Assembly (NCBI GenBank): GCA_947503785.1
Contig: CANNFB010000004.1
Span: forward strand, 1 to 64,000
Reading direction: 5' to 3'
Length of the DNA: 64,000 nucleotides
Source of the DNA: an uncultured Campylobacterales bacterium
Lineage (GTDB): Bacteria; Campylobacterota; Campylobacteria; Campylobacterales; Arcobacteraceae
Shown: piece after piece, positions 25,907 to 34,892 of the stretch
How positions within the stretch are numbered: the first letter of the stretch is position 1
Layout of the letters: every line of letters starts with the position of its first letter
Notes under the pieces: generated by a model
What the model was told of the DNA's origin: nothing
Database searches by the model: none
What the model saw: only the letters and a program-made list of their open reading frames with translations
Program-made: the position numbers and the translations under genes

Positions 25907-26725
25907 AATAAAGAAGAATATTTTATAAAACAATTTTCAAACAATAAATTTATAGGTGATGATGGTGCTGTTGTAGGTTCACATGTTTATTCTATGGATG
26001 CTTTTTTTGAAAATATCCACTTTAAAAGACAATGGTTTACTTTAAGACAAATAGCTTATAAATCAATGATTGTTAATATCTCTGATGCTATTGCTATGAA
26101 TGCAATTCCTAAGTATGCATTACTAAGTGTTGCAATTCCATCATCTTATACTAACAAAGAGCTAAAAGAACTCGCAAGTGGCTTTAAAAAAGCTTCTAAA
26201 GAGTTTGGTATTACAATAATTGGTGGGGATACAATATCAAATAATAAACTTGATATTTCAATTACAATTATCTCTAAAACTAAAAATCCAATACTTCGTT
26301 CAACTGCAAAAAAAGATGACTTATTTTGTTATACAGGTACACTAGGAACTTGTAAAAAAGATTTAACTAAACTATTTAGTGGTAAAAAAATAAATAAAAA
26401 ATCAAAATTTATTAAACCAAAACTAAATCCTGAGTTTTTTTATGAAAGTTCAAAGTATATAACTTCTGCACTTGATATTTCAGATGGACTTTTTTACGAA
26501 TTACAAAGAGTTTCAAAAGCAAGTAAGATTGGTTTTGAATTTTTTAAAGAAATTGATGAAGATATTGGAAGTTCAGGAGAAGAGTATGAAATGCTTTTTT
26601 CTTTTAATAAAAAGCATTTAGAAAAAATAAAAAAGATAGCAAAAAAACATAAAGTAAAGTTAAATATATTTGCAAAAGCAGTAAAAGGCAAATACGAAAC
26701 AAAAATTAAAAATCACCATTTTTAA
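25904..26725 (+). CDS. thiL: Thiamine-monophosphate kinase
   Basis: A short ThiL (273 residues from this ATG) of the PurM/ThiL ATP-binding superfamily. FIGDDGAVV near the N-terminus, YSMDAFFENIHF, KSMIVNISDAIAMNA and IIGGDTIS are the metal- and ATP-binding blocks; ALDISDGLFYEL lies in the C-terminal domain. It phosphorylates thiamine phosphate to the diphosphate. The family usually has about 300-330 residues, so this is a compact version. A TTG two codons earlier (25898) is possible, but the -10 box at 25892-25897 makes the ATG at 25904 more likely and suggests a leaderless mRNA. truD follows by 38 bp. Confidence 0.85.
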   Translation: MNKEEYFIKQFSNNKFIGDDGAVVGSHVYSMDAFFENIHFKRQWFTLRQIAYKSMIVNISDAIAMNAIPKYALLSVAIPSSYTNKELKELASGFKKASKEFGITIIGGDTISNNKLDISITIISKTKNPILRSTAKKDDLFCYTGTLGTCKKDLTKLFSGKKINKKSKFIKPKLNPEFFYESSKYITSALDISDGLFYELQRVSKASKIGFEFFKEIDEDIGSSGEEYEMLFSFNKKHLEKIKKIAKKHKVKLNIFAKAVKGKYETKIKNHHF

Positions 26726-26763
26726 AAAAACAAACGAAAATATAAAAAATCTAAGGAAACATA

Positions 26764-27828
26764 TTGAAGCAATTACAAAGATATTTAAATCACTCAAAAA
26801 TAGATGTACTATTTAAACAAAATAAAGACGATTTTGTTGTAACAGAAGTACCATTATACGAATTTTCAGGTGAGGGTGAACATCTTATTTTAAAAATAAG
26901 AAAAAAAGATTTAGCAACTTGGGATGCTTTGGAAATAATAGCAAAGTTTGTAGGATGTAAAAGTAGAGATATTGGATATGCAGGATTAAAAGACAAAAAT
27001 GCAATGACAGTTCAAACTATTTCTATTCATAAGCAATATGAAGAAAAATTAAAAACATTTAATCACCCAAATATTAAAATTTTAGGAACGACTTATCATA
27101 ATAATAAAATCAAAGTAGGTCATTTAAAAGGAAATAAATTCTTTGTTAGATTAAAAAGAGTAAATGTTTTAGATTCTAGAAAAATTGAAGCAGCTTTAGG
27201 AAGTATTGTAAGTTTAGGTATGCCTAATTATTTTGGATTTCAAAGATTTGGAATTGAGGGTGATAATTATAAAAAAGGTAAGGCTATAATTGAAGGTACG
27301 TTAAAAGAGAAAAGAAGAAATCTTAAACAAATGTATATTAACTCTTACCAATCTTATCTTTTTAATAATTGGCTTTCAAAAAGAATTGAAATTTCAAAAT
27401 TGGTTGCTGCTTTTGAACCTAAAGAAATATGTGAGCGATTAAATCTTCCTTTAGATGTTGTAAAAAGAATGAAAAAACAAAAACATCCATTAAAAATAAT
27501 GACGGGAGATTTATTATCTCATTATCCATTTGGAAAGATTTTTACAATTGAAGACTTAGAAACTGAATCAGATAAATTTTATGATAGAGATAGAGTTCCT
27601 ACTGGCTTGTTATCTGGTAAAAGAGTGATGAATTCAGTTGACTTAGCTTATGAGATTGAAAAAGAGTATGAAGCTCCTACAGGTGAAGATGGAGCTAGAA
27701 GATTCGCATGGATTTTTCCAGAAGAGGTTGAAAGTAACTATAAAGAAGATAAAAATTGGATGGAATTAAAGTTTATGCTTCCAAAAGGTTGTTATGCTAC
27801 AGAATTAATTGCAGAAATAATTCATTAG
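26764..27828 (+). CDS. truD: tRNA pseudouridine synthase D
   Basis: A 354-residue TruD. The catalytic aspartate D77 lies in GYAGLKDKNAMT (71-82), the family signature; DDFVVTEVPL (22-31) precedes it and NYFGFQRFG is the central motif, with the TRUD insertion domain after it. It forms pseudouridine at position 13 of tRNA-Glu in E. coli. The TTG start at 26764 has TAAGGAAAC just upstream. It is downstream of thiL and probably cotranscribed. Confidence 0.95.
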   Translation: MKQLQRYLNHSKIDVLFKQNKDDFVVTEVPLYEFSGEGEHLILKIRKKDLATWDALEIIAKFVGCKSRDIGYAGLKDKNAMTVQTISIHKQYEEKLKTFNHPNIKILGTTYHNNKIKVGHLKGNKFFVRLKRVNVLDSRKIEAALGSIVSLGMPNYFGFQRFGIEGDNYKKGKAIIEGTLKEKRRNLKQMYINSYQSYLFNNWLSKRIEISKLVAAFEPKEICERLNLPLDVVKRMKKQKHPLKIMTGDLLSHYPFGKIFTIEDLETESDKFYDRDRVPTGLLSGKRVMNSVDLAYEIEKEYEAPTGEDGARRFAWIFPEEVESNYKEDKNWMELKFMLPKGCYATELIAEIIH

Positions 27829-27915
27829 AAATTTACTAATAATTTTTTAATAATATCTTTTAGTTAAGTTTAAATAAGTTAAACTATAAAATATTTTACT
27901 TACTAAAGGATATGA

Positions 27916-28269
27916 ATGAAGTATGAAGAGTTAATAGCCCAGTTATGTGATGTAATTAAAGAGTCAGAAAATAATGCCTTAGCAATATATAATAACTTAG
28001 AAGTTATAAATGATAAGGTAAATTCTTTATCAATTTTAGATCATGAAAAAGAGAAAATAAATTCAAAAGTTTCAGAGTCTTTAGGTTTATTGCAACATCA
28101 AGATTTACATAGACAAAAAATTGAAAGAGTTGTAAACTTTGTTTGTGAGTACAATAATATTGATAAAACTCAATATGGATTTGCTCCAAGTGCTAAAAAT
28201 ATCGATTCTTCTGATGAAATTTTAAATGATGATGAAGTAGAAGCACTTATAAAACAAATGCAATCTTAA
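27916..28269 (+). CDS. Small CheZ-like protein (candidate CheY phosphatase)
   Basis: A 117-residue, largely helical protein. LLQHQDLHRQKIERVVNFV (58-76) matches the catalytic helix of CheZ (E. coli DFQDLTGQVIKRMMDVI), keeping an Asp and Gln four apart: D63 and Q67, equivalent to CheZ D143 and Q147. An acidic C-terminus DDEVEALIKQM (105-115) could be a CheY-docking tail. It is about half the length of E. coli CheZ, as if reduced to the essential helices. It is convergent with the chemoreceptor gene at 28331. Function is inferred from this short match only. Confidence 0.55.
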   Translation: MKYEELIAQLCDVIKESENNALAIYNNLEVINDKVNSLSILDHEKEKINSKVSESLGLLQHQDLHRQKIERVVNFVCEYNNIDKTQYGFAPSAKNIDSSDEILNDDEVEALIKQMQS

Positions 28270-28289
28270 TTATTTTCTAAAATAAAATA

Positions 28290-28325
28290 AAATAAAAGAA
28301 GTTTAAACCTCTTTTATTTATTTTC
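28290..28325. terminator. Intrinsic terminator between convergent genes
   Basis: AAATAAAAGA (28290-28299) pairs with TCTTTTATTT (28310-28319), with a further G-C and TTT/AAA inside, and flanking T and A runs. It can serve both the CheZ-like gene and the chemoreceptor gene. Confidence 0.7.
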
Positions 28326-28330
28326 TGTAC

Positions 28331-30517
28331 TTATTTTTTACAAGCAATTCTTTTTACATTGTTTAAATTTCCAAATATTCTAAGCGTATTTACTTCAACA
28401 TCTTTAGCTTTTTTGTTTAAGTTTTCATTATTTTCTTTATTTGCATTTGCATCAACTAAAGATTGTAAATCTTGGTGAAGTTGTTTATTTAGAGTATCAA
28501 TATTATCCATTATTTCCATATCTATTTTTTTACCAGAGTTTTTATGAGATGTAGACCATATATCTAAACTTGTATTCTCTTGTATCTTCCATGAATTATA
28601 AGTTCCTAGTTGTGAATAGATTTTATCTTTTGTAGTTAATAAATCAACTTTAATTTGTGCTGTATCAAACACTAAATCAACATCACAAACTTTTTCAAGT
28701 GTTTCTTCTAGAAATGAAGCTCTTGATGCTGCAGTTACAAGTGAATTTGACATATTTGATATATTACCTGCCATATCTGAAATTTCATTTGCTACTTGTG
28801 CATTTTTCTGAGTGGCTTGGTCTAAAGTATTTACTGCATCATTTATTTGTATGATACCTCTTTCTTGTTCTTTTGAAGCCATTGCAACTTCTTCAATTAT
28901 TGTTATAGTGTTAGATATATTCTTATTAAGTTCACTATATCCTTCTATCATTTCCCCTGAAATAACTTTACCATGTTGTGCTTTTGATGATGCCGCTTCT
29001 ACTATATTTTTTATCTCTTTTGCAGCTTCTGCTGATCTATTTGCAAGATTTCGTACTTCTGCTGCAACAACTGCAAAGCCTTTTCCAGCTTCACCTGCAG
29101 TTGCAGCTTCAACAGCTGCATTTAATGAAAGAATATTTGTTTGGAATGCAATTTGATCAATTACTTCAATTGCTTCATTAATAGATGATACTTGTACATT
29201 TATCTCATCCATAGACTCAGCAGTTCTATTAGCTAATTCTTGACCAGACTTTGCTGAACTTGTAACATTTTGAGCTAACAGTGACATTTTTTCTGATGAT
29301 TGTGTATTTGCAGAAATAATGGCAGTAATTTCTTCTAGTGCAGCTGCCGTTTCTTCTAATGATGCAGCTTGTTGATTTGATGAAACAGATAAATTATTTG
29401 AAGCACTTGATAATACAGCTGTATTTTGATTTAACGAATTACCTGTATTCATAATCATTGCTAAAATTTCTGAAGTATTATTTCCAACAAGTTTTATTCC
29501 TGCAGTTAAAGAACCCAAATCTCCATAAATACCTTCATCATCTATTTTAAAATCATATTTCGATTCAGAATATTTTCTAAGTGTTTGATTAATATTATCT
29601 AAGGTAGTTTTTGTATTTCTAATCATTTCATTTAATTTATTTTTTAAATCTTCAACATGAGGATTTGATGCTGTTTTATCAACTTGATAAACAAAGAAAC
29701 CATTTCCAGCTTTTTCTAAAATATCACTAGCTTCTTCAATTACAATAGCATCTTTTCTAAGGCCTTCTCTTACTTTATCCATATATGAATTAAATAGCTT
29801 TGATACTTCACCTATCTCATCTTGTGATGCTACTTGCAATGTAATTGATGGGTCATTTGATTCTAAAAGTTCTTCAAAACCGTCTTTTAATTTGGCAATA
29901 GGATTAGTGGCTTTTTTAACAATAAAGAAAATTAAGGCAATAGTTAAAAAACCTAATACAGCAGAAATTATTGAGATATAAACAACTAAATCTGCAATTT
30001 CACTATCCGCTTCATCTAAGGAGAATGTTAAATCCATTACCCCAATTACATCACCTTCATTTTGATTAGCATGACACATTAAACAATCAGGCGTTGCAAT
30101 CATTGGCTTAATCATTCGAAGGTTATGTCCCAGGGAATCATTTGTTTCTAAAAGAGCAGACTTTTTACTGTTAAATGCTTGTATTGTTTCTGGATCTTTT
30201 GTAAATATGGAGTCTGATGGGTACATTTCCATTAAAGGTATACTTTTTGCAACATGTAAACTTTTTACACCTTTTATAGTACGTGCATCATCTTCTGCTT
30301 TTTTGATTTGATCAGGATCTCCTGTATTCATCGCATTTCTAAGACTTTGAAACATTGCAGCATTTAACATTTCAAGATTTTCTTTTGTTTTATTTATTGA
30401 ATCTTCTGAAACTTTAGAAGTAGTTAAAATCACAATAGAAATACTACTAATAGTCATCAAAAAGAATAGTGCAAATATAATTTTATTACTAATCTTTTTT
30501 GTTATTAACTCTAACAT
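28331..30517 (-). CDS. Methyl-accepting chemotaxis protein with CxxCH sensor domain
   Basis: A 728-residue chemoreceptor. Membrane helices at about 12-34 and 177-200 bracket a periplasmic domain that carries CLMCH (145-149), a c-type haem attachment motif, in a Tll0287/DUF3365-like setting (MIKPMI ... [14 protein letters not shown]). A HAMP domain follows (about 201-255), then the signalling domain with its hairpin tip [35 protein letters not shown]. About 115 residues after it resemble the chemoreceptor zinc-binding (CZB) position but lack the expected His/Cys ligands. A redox, oxygen or NO sensor is plausible. The mini-CheZ gene lies tail to tail with it. Confidence 0.9.
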   Translation of the reverse strand: MLELITKKISNKIIFALFFLMTISSISIVILTTSKVSEDSINKTKENLEMLNAAMFQSLRNAMNTGDPDQIKKAEDDARTIKGVKSLHVAKSIPLMEMYPSDSIFTKDPETIQAFNSKKSALLETNDSLGHNLRMIKPMIATPDCLMCHANQNEGDVIGVMDLTFSLDEADSEIADLVVYISIISAVLGFLTIALIFFIVKKATNPIAKLKDGFEELLESNDPSITLQVASQDEIGEVSKLFNSYMDKVREGLRKDAIVIEEASDILEKAGNGFFVYQVDKTASNPHVEDLKNKLNEMIRNTKTTLDNINQTLRKYSESKYDFKIDDEGIYGDLGSLTAGIKLVGNNTSEILAMIMNTGNSLNQNTAVLSSASNNLSVSSNQQAASLEETAAALEEITAIISANTQSSEKMSLLAQNVTSSAKSGQELANRTAESMDEINVQVSSINEAIEVIDQIAFQTNILSLNAAVEAATAGEAGKGFAVVAAEVRNLANRSAEAAKEIKNIVEAASSKAQHGKVISGEMIEGYSELNKNISNTITIIEEVAMASKEQERGIIQINDAVNTLDQATQKNAQVANEISDMAGNISNMSNSLVTAASRASFLEETLEKVCDVDLVFDTAQIKVDLLTTKDKIYSQLGTYNSWKIQENTSLDIWSTSHKNSGKKIDMEIMDNIDTLNKQLHQDLQSLVDANANKENNENLNKKAKDVEVNTLRIFGNLNNVKRIACKK

Positions 30518-30613
30518 AATACAAGCCTTTTAGTTTAAGTTCAATTATTATATAATGATATATGTTTATAGTTTATTAAATCAAAGAACGAATTAAGTAA
30601 AGAGTAGAATTAT

Positions 30614-31180
30614 ATGATAGTAGGCCTTATAGGTAAAATAACAAAAAAAGAACCAACATTATTAAATTTAAATGTTAATGGAATTATTTACGAAATATTT
30701 ATTTCATTAAATTGTAGTTCAAAAATTATTAGTGATAATGTAACTTTAGAAATAACTCATATTATTAGAGAAGAATCCCAAACTTTATATGGCTTTTTAG
30801 ATTCAAATGAAAAAAAACTTTTTGATACTGTTATAAAAATAAATGGGGTAGGTCCAAAAGTTGCACTTGCAATATGCTCAACTTTTACTCCATCTTCTTT
30901 CGCTCAAATAGTAAATGAAAATGATGTTTCAATGTTAAAAAGAGTTCCTGGAATTGGTCCAAAGGGTGCGAGTCGTATTTTAGTAGAACTTTCAGGTTCA
31001 ATCATAGATTTAAATGTTGATGAGAATGATAGTTCAAGCAACTCTTCTTTATTGGAAGCTTCGCTTGCGTTAGAATCTTTAGGCTTTAAAAAAGATGTTT
31101 TAGCTAAAATACTAAAAACTTGTGTTTCAACAACTACAAGCGATTTAGTAAAAGAAGCGTTGAAAAAATTACAAAAATAG
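30614..31180 (+). CDS. ruvA: Holliday junction branch migration protein RuvA
   Basis: A 188-residue RuvA. The OB domain begins [13 protein letters not shown] (1-13), and two helix-hairpin-helix motifs follow, [12 protein letters not shown] and [16 protein letters not shown] (about 76-124), then a flexible linker and the C-terminal RuvB-contacting helices. It tetramerises on Holliday junctions. It is shorter than E. coli RuvA (203) mainly in the linker. It heads a ruvA-ddl-hydrolase-murF-HIT cluster with gaps of 2-15 bp and is divergent from the chemoreceptor gene. Confidence 0.95.
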   Translation: MIVGLIGKITKKEPTLLNLNVNGIIYEIFISLNCSSKIISDNVTLEITHIIREESQTLYGFLDSNEKKLFDTVIKINGVGPKVALAICSTFTPSSFAQIVNENDVSMLKRVPGIGPKGASRILVELSGSIIDLNVDENDSSSNSSLLEASLALESLGFKKDVLAKILKTCVSTTTSDLVKEALKKLQK

Positions 31181-31195
31181 AATTAAGGGAAGTTA

Positions 31196-32236
31196 ATGAA
31201 AATAGCTATAGTTTTTGGTGGAGTTAGTTTTGAACATGAAATTTCAATTGTAAGTGCAATTGCGATGAAAGATGTTTTAAGTGATGAATTAGTTTATATA
31301 TTTTTAGATGAAAATAGAGAATTCTACCATATTCCAACAAATACAATTAAATCAAAATTATTTAGCACAGGTGAGTATAAAAAATGTGATAAAGTTGATA
31401 TTTGTAAAAATGGTTTCACAAAAAAAGCTGGATTTTTAGGTAAAGATAAAGCTATAGATTTTGATGTAGTTTTAAACCTTTCTCATGGGGGAGATGGTGA
31501 AGATGGAGTTTTATCTTCTGTGTTAGAATTTTATAATATTCCTTTTATTGCTCCAAGAACAGAAGCTTGTGTAGTTAGTTCTAATAAATTTCTTACAAAA
31601 GGCTATGCATCATCTGTTAATGTAAAAACACTTGATTATAAATATTACACAAAAGGTGATGAAGTTATAGTAGATACTTTTCCTGTAATTGTAAAACCTG
31701 TAAAATTAGGCTCTTCAATTGGGGTTTCAATTGTTAAAACACAAGAAGAGCTTGAATACTCACTTGATGTTGCATACGAGTTTGATAATGCAATTATTAT
31801 TGAGCCATTTATATCTGGTGTTAAAGAGTACAATTTAGCCGGAACTAAAGTAAATGGAGAGTTTAAATTTTCGATTATAGAAGAACCTCAAAAAACTGAG
31901 TTCTTAGATTTTGATAAAAAGTATTTAGATTTTTCTAGAACTTCAAAAGCTGTTGAAGTTGATTTAGGAATGGAGCTTAATGCTAAAGTGAAAGAATCTT
32001 TTGAAAGAATTTATAATAATTTATTTGAAGGTTCAATTATTAGATGTGATTTCTTTGTAGTTGATAACGAAGTGTATTTAAATGAAATAAATTCAATTCC
32101 AGGTTCAATGGCAAACTATTTATTTGAAGACTTTAATACTCTACTTAAAAGTGTTGCTACAACATTACCAAGAAAAAAACATATACCAGTTACTTATGAA
32201 TATGTAAATAAAATTCATGCAAGTAAGGGAAAATAA
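31196..32236 (+). CDS. ddl: D-alanine-D-alanine ligase
   Basis: A 346-residue ATP-grasp enzyme. FGGVSFEHEISIVSA (7-21) is the N-terminal signature, LSHGGDGEDG holds the first substrate contact, KPVKLGSSIGVSIV the ATP-binding loop, and EINSIPGSMANY the metal site near the C-terminus. It joins two D-alanines for peptidoglycan precursor synthesis. The product is used by MurF, encoded two genes later. The ATG follows GGGAAGTT. Confidence 0.96.
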   Translation: MKIAIVFGGVSFEHEISIVSAIAMKDVLSDELVYIFLDENREFYHIPTNTIKSKLFSTGEYKKCDKVDICKNGFTKKAGFLGKDKAIDFDVVLNLSHGGDGEDGVLSSVLEFYNIPFIAPRTEACVVSSNKFLTKGYASSVNVKTLDYKYYTKGDEVIVDTFPVIVKPVKLGSSIGVSIVKTQEELEYSLDVAYEFDNAIIIEPFISGVKEYNLAGTKVNGEFKFSIIEEPQKTEFLDFDKKYLDFSRTSKAVEVDLGMELNAKVKESFERIYNNLFEGSIIRCDFFVVDNEVYLNEINSIPGSMANYLFEDFNTLLKSVATTLPRKKHIPVTYEYVNKIHASKGK

Positions 32237-32238
32237 AC

Positions 32239-32958
32239 TTGGCTTCAAAAAGTTTAATAGTTGATAATAAAACATTTGATATTTCTTATGAGATAGTAAA
32301 TACATCAGGTAAAAAAGATATTATATTTTTACATGGTTGGGGCTCAAATAAAGATATTATGAAAAATGTCTTTTCCCCTTTTTTAAAAGACTTTAGACAT
32401 ATTTATATTGATTTACCAGGCTTTGGAAAAAGCCCAAACGAGAGTGAGCTTAAAACTGAAGATTATGTAAAAATCACAGAAGAATTTTTATATCTTCTAA
32501 ACTCAACAAAAGATGTAATAGCAGGTCACTCGTACGGTGGGAAAGTAGCAACTCTTTTGAATCCTAAAAATTTAGTTCTTTTAAGTTCGGCTGGAATTTT
32601 AGAAGAAAAATCTTGTAAAGTAAAATCTAAAATTGTGATTGCAAAGATTTTTAATGCCTTAGGTCTAAATACGATTACTAAGATGTTTAGAAGTGCAGAT
32701 GTTAATACTATGAATGAGGGAATGTATGCAACATTTAAAAATGTTGTAAATGAAGACTTTTCTAGTAAGTTTGAAAATTATAAAAACAATGCATTGATTT
32801 TTTGGGGACAAAAAGATACCGCAACATCTTTAGAATCTGGAAAAAAAATTGCATCTTTAATTAATACATCAACTTTTATATCTTATGATGGAGATCATTA
32901 CTTCTTTGTAAAAAATGCAAAAGATATCACTGAGAGAATAGAAAATGGAATACTTTAA
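32239..32958 (+). CDS. Alpha/beta hydrolase
   Basis: A 239-residue serine hydrolase of the alpha/beta fold: oxyanion loop HGWGSN (about 31-36), nucleophile elbow AGHSYGGK (about 94-101) with Ser97, an Asp in the WGQKDTATS region, and the catalytic His in DGDHYFF near the C-terminus. A TTG start lies 2 bp after the ddl stop. The substrate is unknown. This gene sits between ddl and murF, and its 3' end overlaps murF by 14 bp, which suggests coexpression with wall synthesis. Confidence 0.88.
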   Translation: MASKSLIVDNKTFDISYEIVNTSGKKDIIFLHGWGSNKDIMKNVFSPFLKDFRHIYIDLPGFGKSPNESELKTEDYVKITEEFLYLLNSTKDVIAGHSYGGKVATLLNPKNLVLLSSAGILEEKSCKVKSKIVIAKIFNALGLNTITKMFRSADVNTMNEGMYATFKNVVNEDFSSKFENYKNNALIFWGQKDTATSLESGKKIASLINTSTFISYDGDHYFFVKNAKDITERIENGIL

Positions 32959-34381
32959 TTTATTTACACAAATTTTATTAATAATGAGTTTAGGTTATTA
33001 CCTAATTACAAACTTGCAATGGTATAACTATAAGTTAGAAAGAGTTATATTAAAACATCACAAATGGCAATGGCACATTACATATTTTATTACACCAATT
33101 GTGCTATTTTATTTAATCCCTGATTTATATTATTCAATCTATTTTTATGCGCTTTTTATGACTAGTTTCATAATGTGGAATAAAAAACTAGATAGACCTG
33201 TCGTTTTAACATCAAGAGTAAAAAGATTTTTAGCTATTTTATTATTTGCAACTTTTGCTATTTCAGCCTTATGTTTAGCAAATCCTTTATGTAATAGTAG
33301 TTTTGTATTTATACCTTTAATTATTGCTTATGTAGGTTCTTTTATTTTAGAGAAAATATTTTTTATATCTTATAAGCATAAAGGTAAACAAAGAGTTCAT
33401 AGTATTACAGGTTTAAAAATTATTGCAATTACTGCTTCTTATGGAAAAACATCTATTAAAAACTATTTACACCATGTATTAAAGAAAAAATATAAAACAT
33501 ATAAAACACCTAGATCTGTTAATACAATAGGTGGAATCGTTTTAGATGTAAATAGAGATATTCCTTTAGATACTCAAATATATATAGCAGAAGCAGGTGC
33601 ACGAGAAAAAGGTGATATTGAAGAGATTGCAATGTTTCTTGAACCTCAAATTTGTGTGATCGGAAGTGTTGGTGAGCAACATATAGAATACTTTAAAACT
33701 TTGGACAATATTATTCATACAAAAATGGAATTATTAAAATCTCCTAGAATGCAAAAAGGTTTTGTTCATGAGAGTGTTCCTATTAAAGATTATGAAACAA
33801 TTACAAAATTTCCAAATAACTTACATATTACAAAAAGTTCTTTAGATGGTATTTGGTTTGATGTAGAAATAAATGGTGTAATTGAACATTTTCATGCTCC
33901 AATACTTGGAAGCTTTAATGCAATAAACTTAACGGCTGTTATTTTAGTAGCACATGAATTAGGTATGAGTTTAGATGAGATTAAAGTAGCTTTAAAAAGC
34001 TTACCTCAAGTTGAGCATAGATTACAGCTTATAAAAGCTGGAGGAAAAGTTATTGTTGATGACTCTTTTAATGGTAATTTAGAAGGAATGCTAGAAGCTG
34101 TAAATATCTGTTCTACATATGAAGGCAGAAAAGTAATAATAACTCCAGGACTTGTAGAATCAACAGATGAAGCAAATATTTTACTTGCAAAAGAGATAAA
34201 TGAAAAGTTTGATTATGTAATTTTAACTGGAAGTTTAAATACTCAATTATTAAATGCTCATATAAGTAGTGAAAAAGTATTTATTTTAAAAGATAAATCT
34301 TTAATGGAAACAACACTTGCAGAGCAAACAAGAGTAGGGGATTTAATCCTTTTTGCAAATGATGCACCAAACTTTATTTAG
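32945..34381 (+). CDS. murF: UDP-N-acetylmuramoyl-tripeptide--D-Ala-D-Ala ligase
   Basis: A 478-residue Mur ligase. An N-terminal region with about four membrane helices (up to residue 140) is an addition seen in Campylobacterota MurF. The ATP-binding P-loop is ITASYGKTSIKNY, EAGAREKGDIEEI carries the Mur ligase acidic residues, VIGSVGEQHIEYF follows, and DDSFNGN is in the C-terminal domain. It adds D-Ala-D-Ala to the UDP-MurNAc tripeptide. It starts inside the hydrolase gene and is followed by the HIT gene 8 bp later. Confidence 0.93.
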   Translation: MEYFNLFTQILLIMSLGYYLITNLQWYNYKLERVILKHHKWQWHITYFITPIVLFYLIPDLYYSIYFYALFMTSFIMWNKKLDRPVVLTSRVKRFLAILLFATFAISALCLANPLCNSSFVFIPLIIAYVGSFILEKIFFISYKHKGKQRVHSITGLKIIAITASYGKTSIKNYLHHVLKKKYKTYKTPRSVNTIGGIVLDVNRDIPLDTQIYIAEAGAREKGDIEEIAMFLEPQICVIGSVGEQHIEYFKTLDNIIHTKMELLKSPRMQKGFVHESVPIKDYETITKFPNNLHITKSSLDGIWFDVEINGVIEHFHAPILGSFNAINLTAVILVAHELGMSLDEIKVALKSLPQVEHRLQLIKAGGKVIVDDSFNGNLEGMLEAVNICSTYEGRKVIITPGLVESTDEANILLAKEINEKFDYVILTGSLNTQLLNAHISSEKVFILKDKSLMETTLAEQTRVGDLILFANDAPNFI

Positions 34382-34389
34382 GATATAAA

Positions 34390-34878
34390 ATGGAACACTT
34401 ATATGCACCTTGGCGATATGAATATGTAAGTGAAGAGAAAATTGAAGGATGTGTCTTTTGTCATATATCTAAAAATTTAGATGATGATAAATTACAAGTT
34501 CTTTTTTATGATGAGTACTGTTATGTTGTTATGAATAAATTTCCATACTCTCCTGGACATATGATGGTGATTCCACACTTTCACACAGATAAAATAGAAG
34601 AACTTTCTGATGAATCTTGGTATCAACTTAGTCTTCGTGTTAGACAAGGTGTAAAGCTTCTAAAAGATATTATGACTTGTGAAGGTGTAAATATTGGTAT
34701 GAATCTTGGAAAAGCAGCTGGTGCTGGAATTGAACAACATGTTCATTATCATATGCTTCCTCGATGGCTAGGAGATACAAACTTCATAAGTTCAATTGCT
34801 GGAACTAGAGTTTATCCTGCAAACTTTGATGATATATATACAAAACTAAAAAACAACTCTTCAAAATATTTTATTTAA
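34390..34878 (+). CDS. HIT family nucleotide hydrolase/transferase
   Basis: A 162-residue HIT protein. The catalytic triad HVHYHMLPRW (histidine triad HxHxHxx) is near residue 117-126, and NKFPYSPGHMMVIPHFHTDKI is a conserved strand. CxxC at the N-terminus (GCVFCHISK) is a typical metal-binding extension. HIT proteins of this type hydrolyse AMP-linked or ApnA substrates; the substrate here is not determined. It is the last gene of the ruvA-murF cluster. Confidence 0.9.
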   Translation: MEHLYAPWRYEYVSEEKIEGCVFCHISKNLDDDKLQVLFYDEYCYVVMNKFPYSPGHMMVIPHFHTDKIEELSDESWYQLSLRVRQGVKLLKDIMTCEGVNIGMNLGKAAGAGIEQHVHYHMLPRWLGDTNFISSIAGTRVYPANFDDIYTKLKNNSSKYFI

Positions 34879-34892
34879 GCATCAGAAAATAT

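Noticed and set aside
28657-29181. Plus-strand open frames opposite the chemoreceptor
   Set aside because: Leu/Gln-rich shadows of the alanine/serine-rich signalling domain; no independent support.
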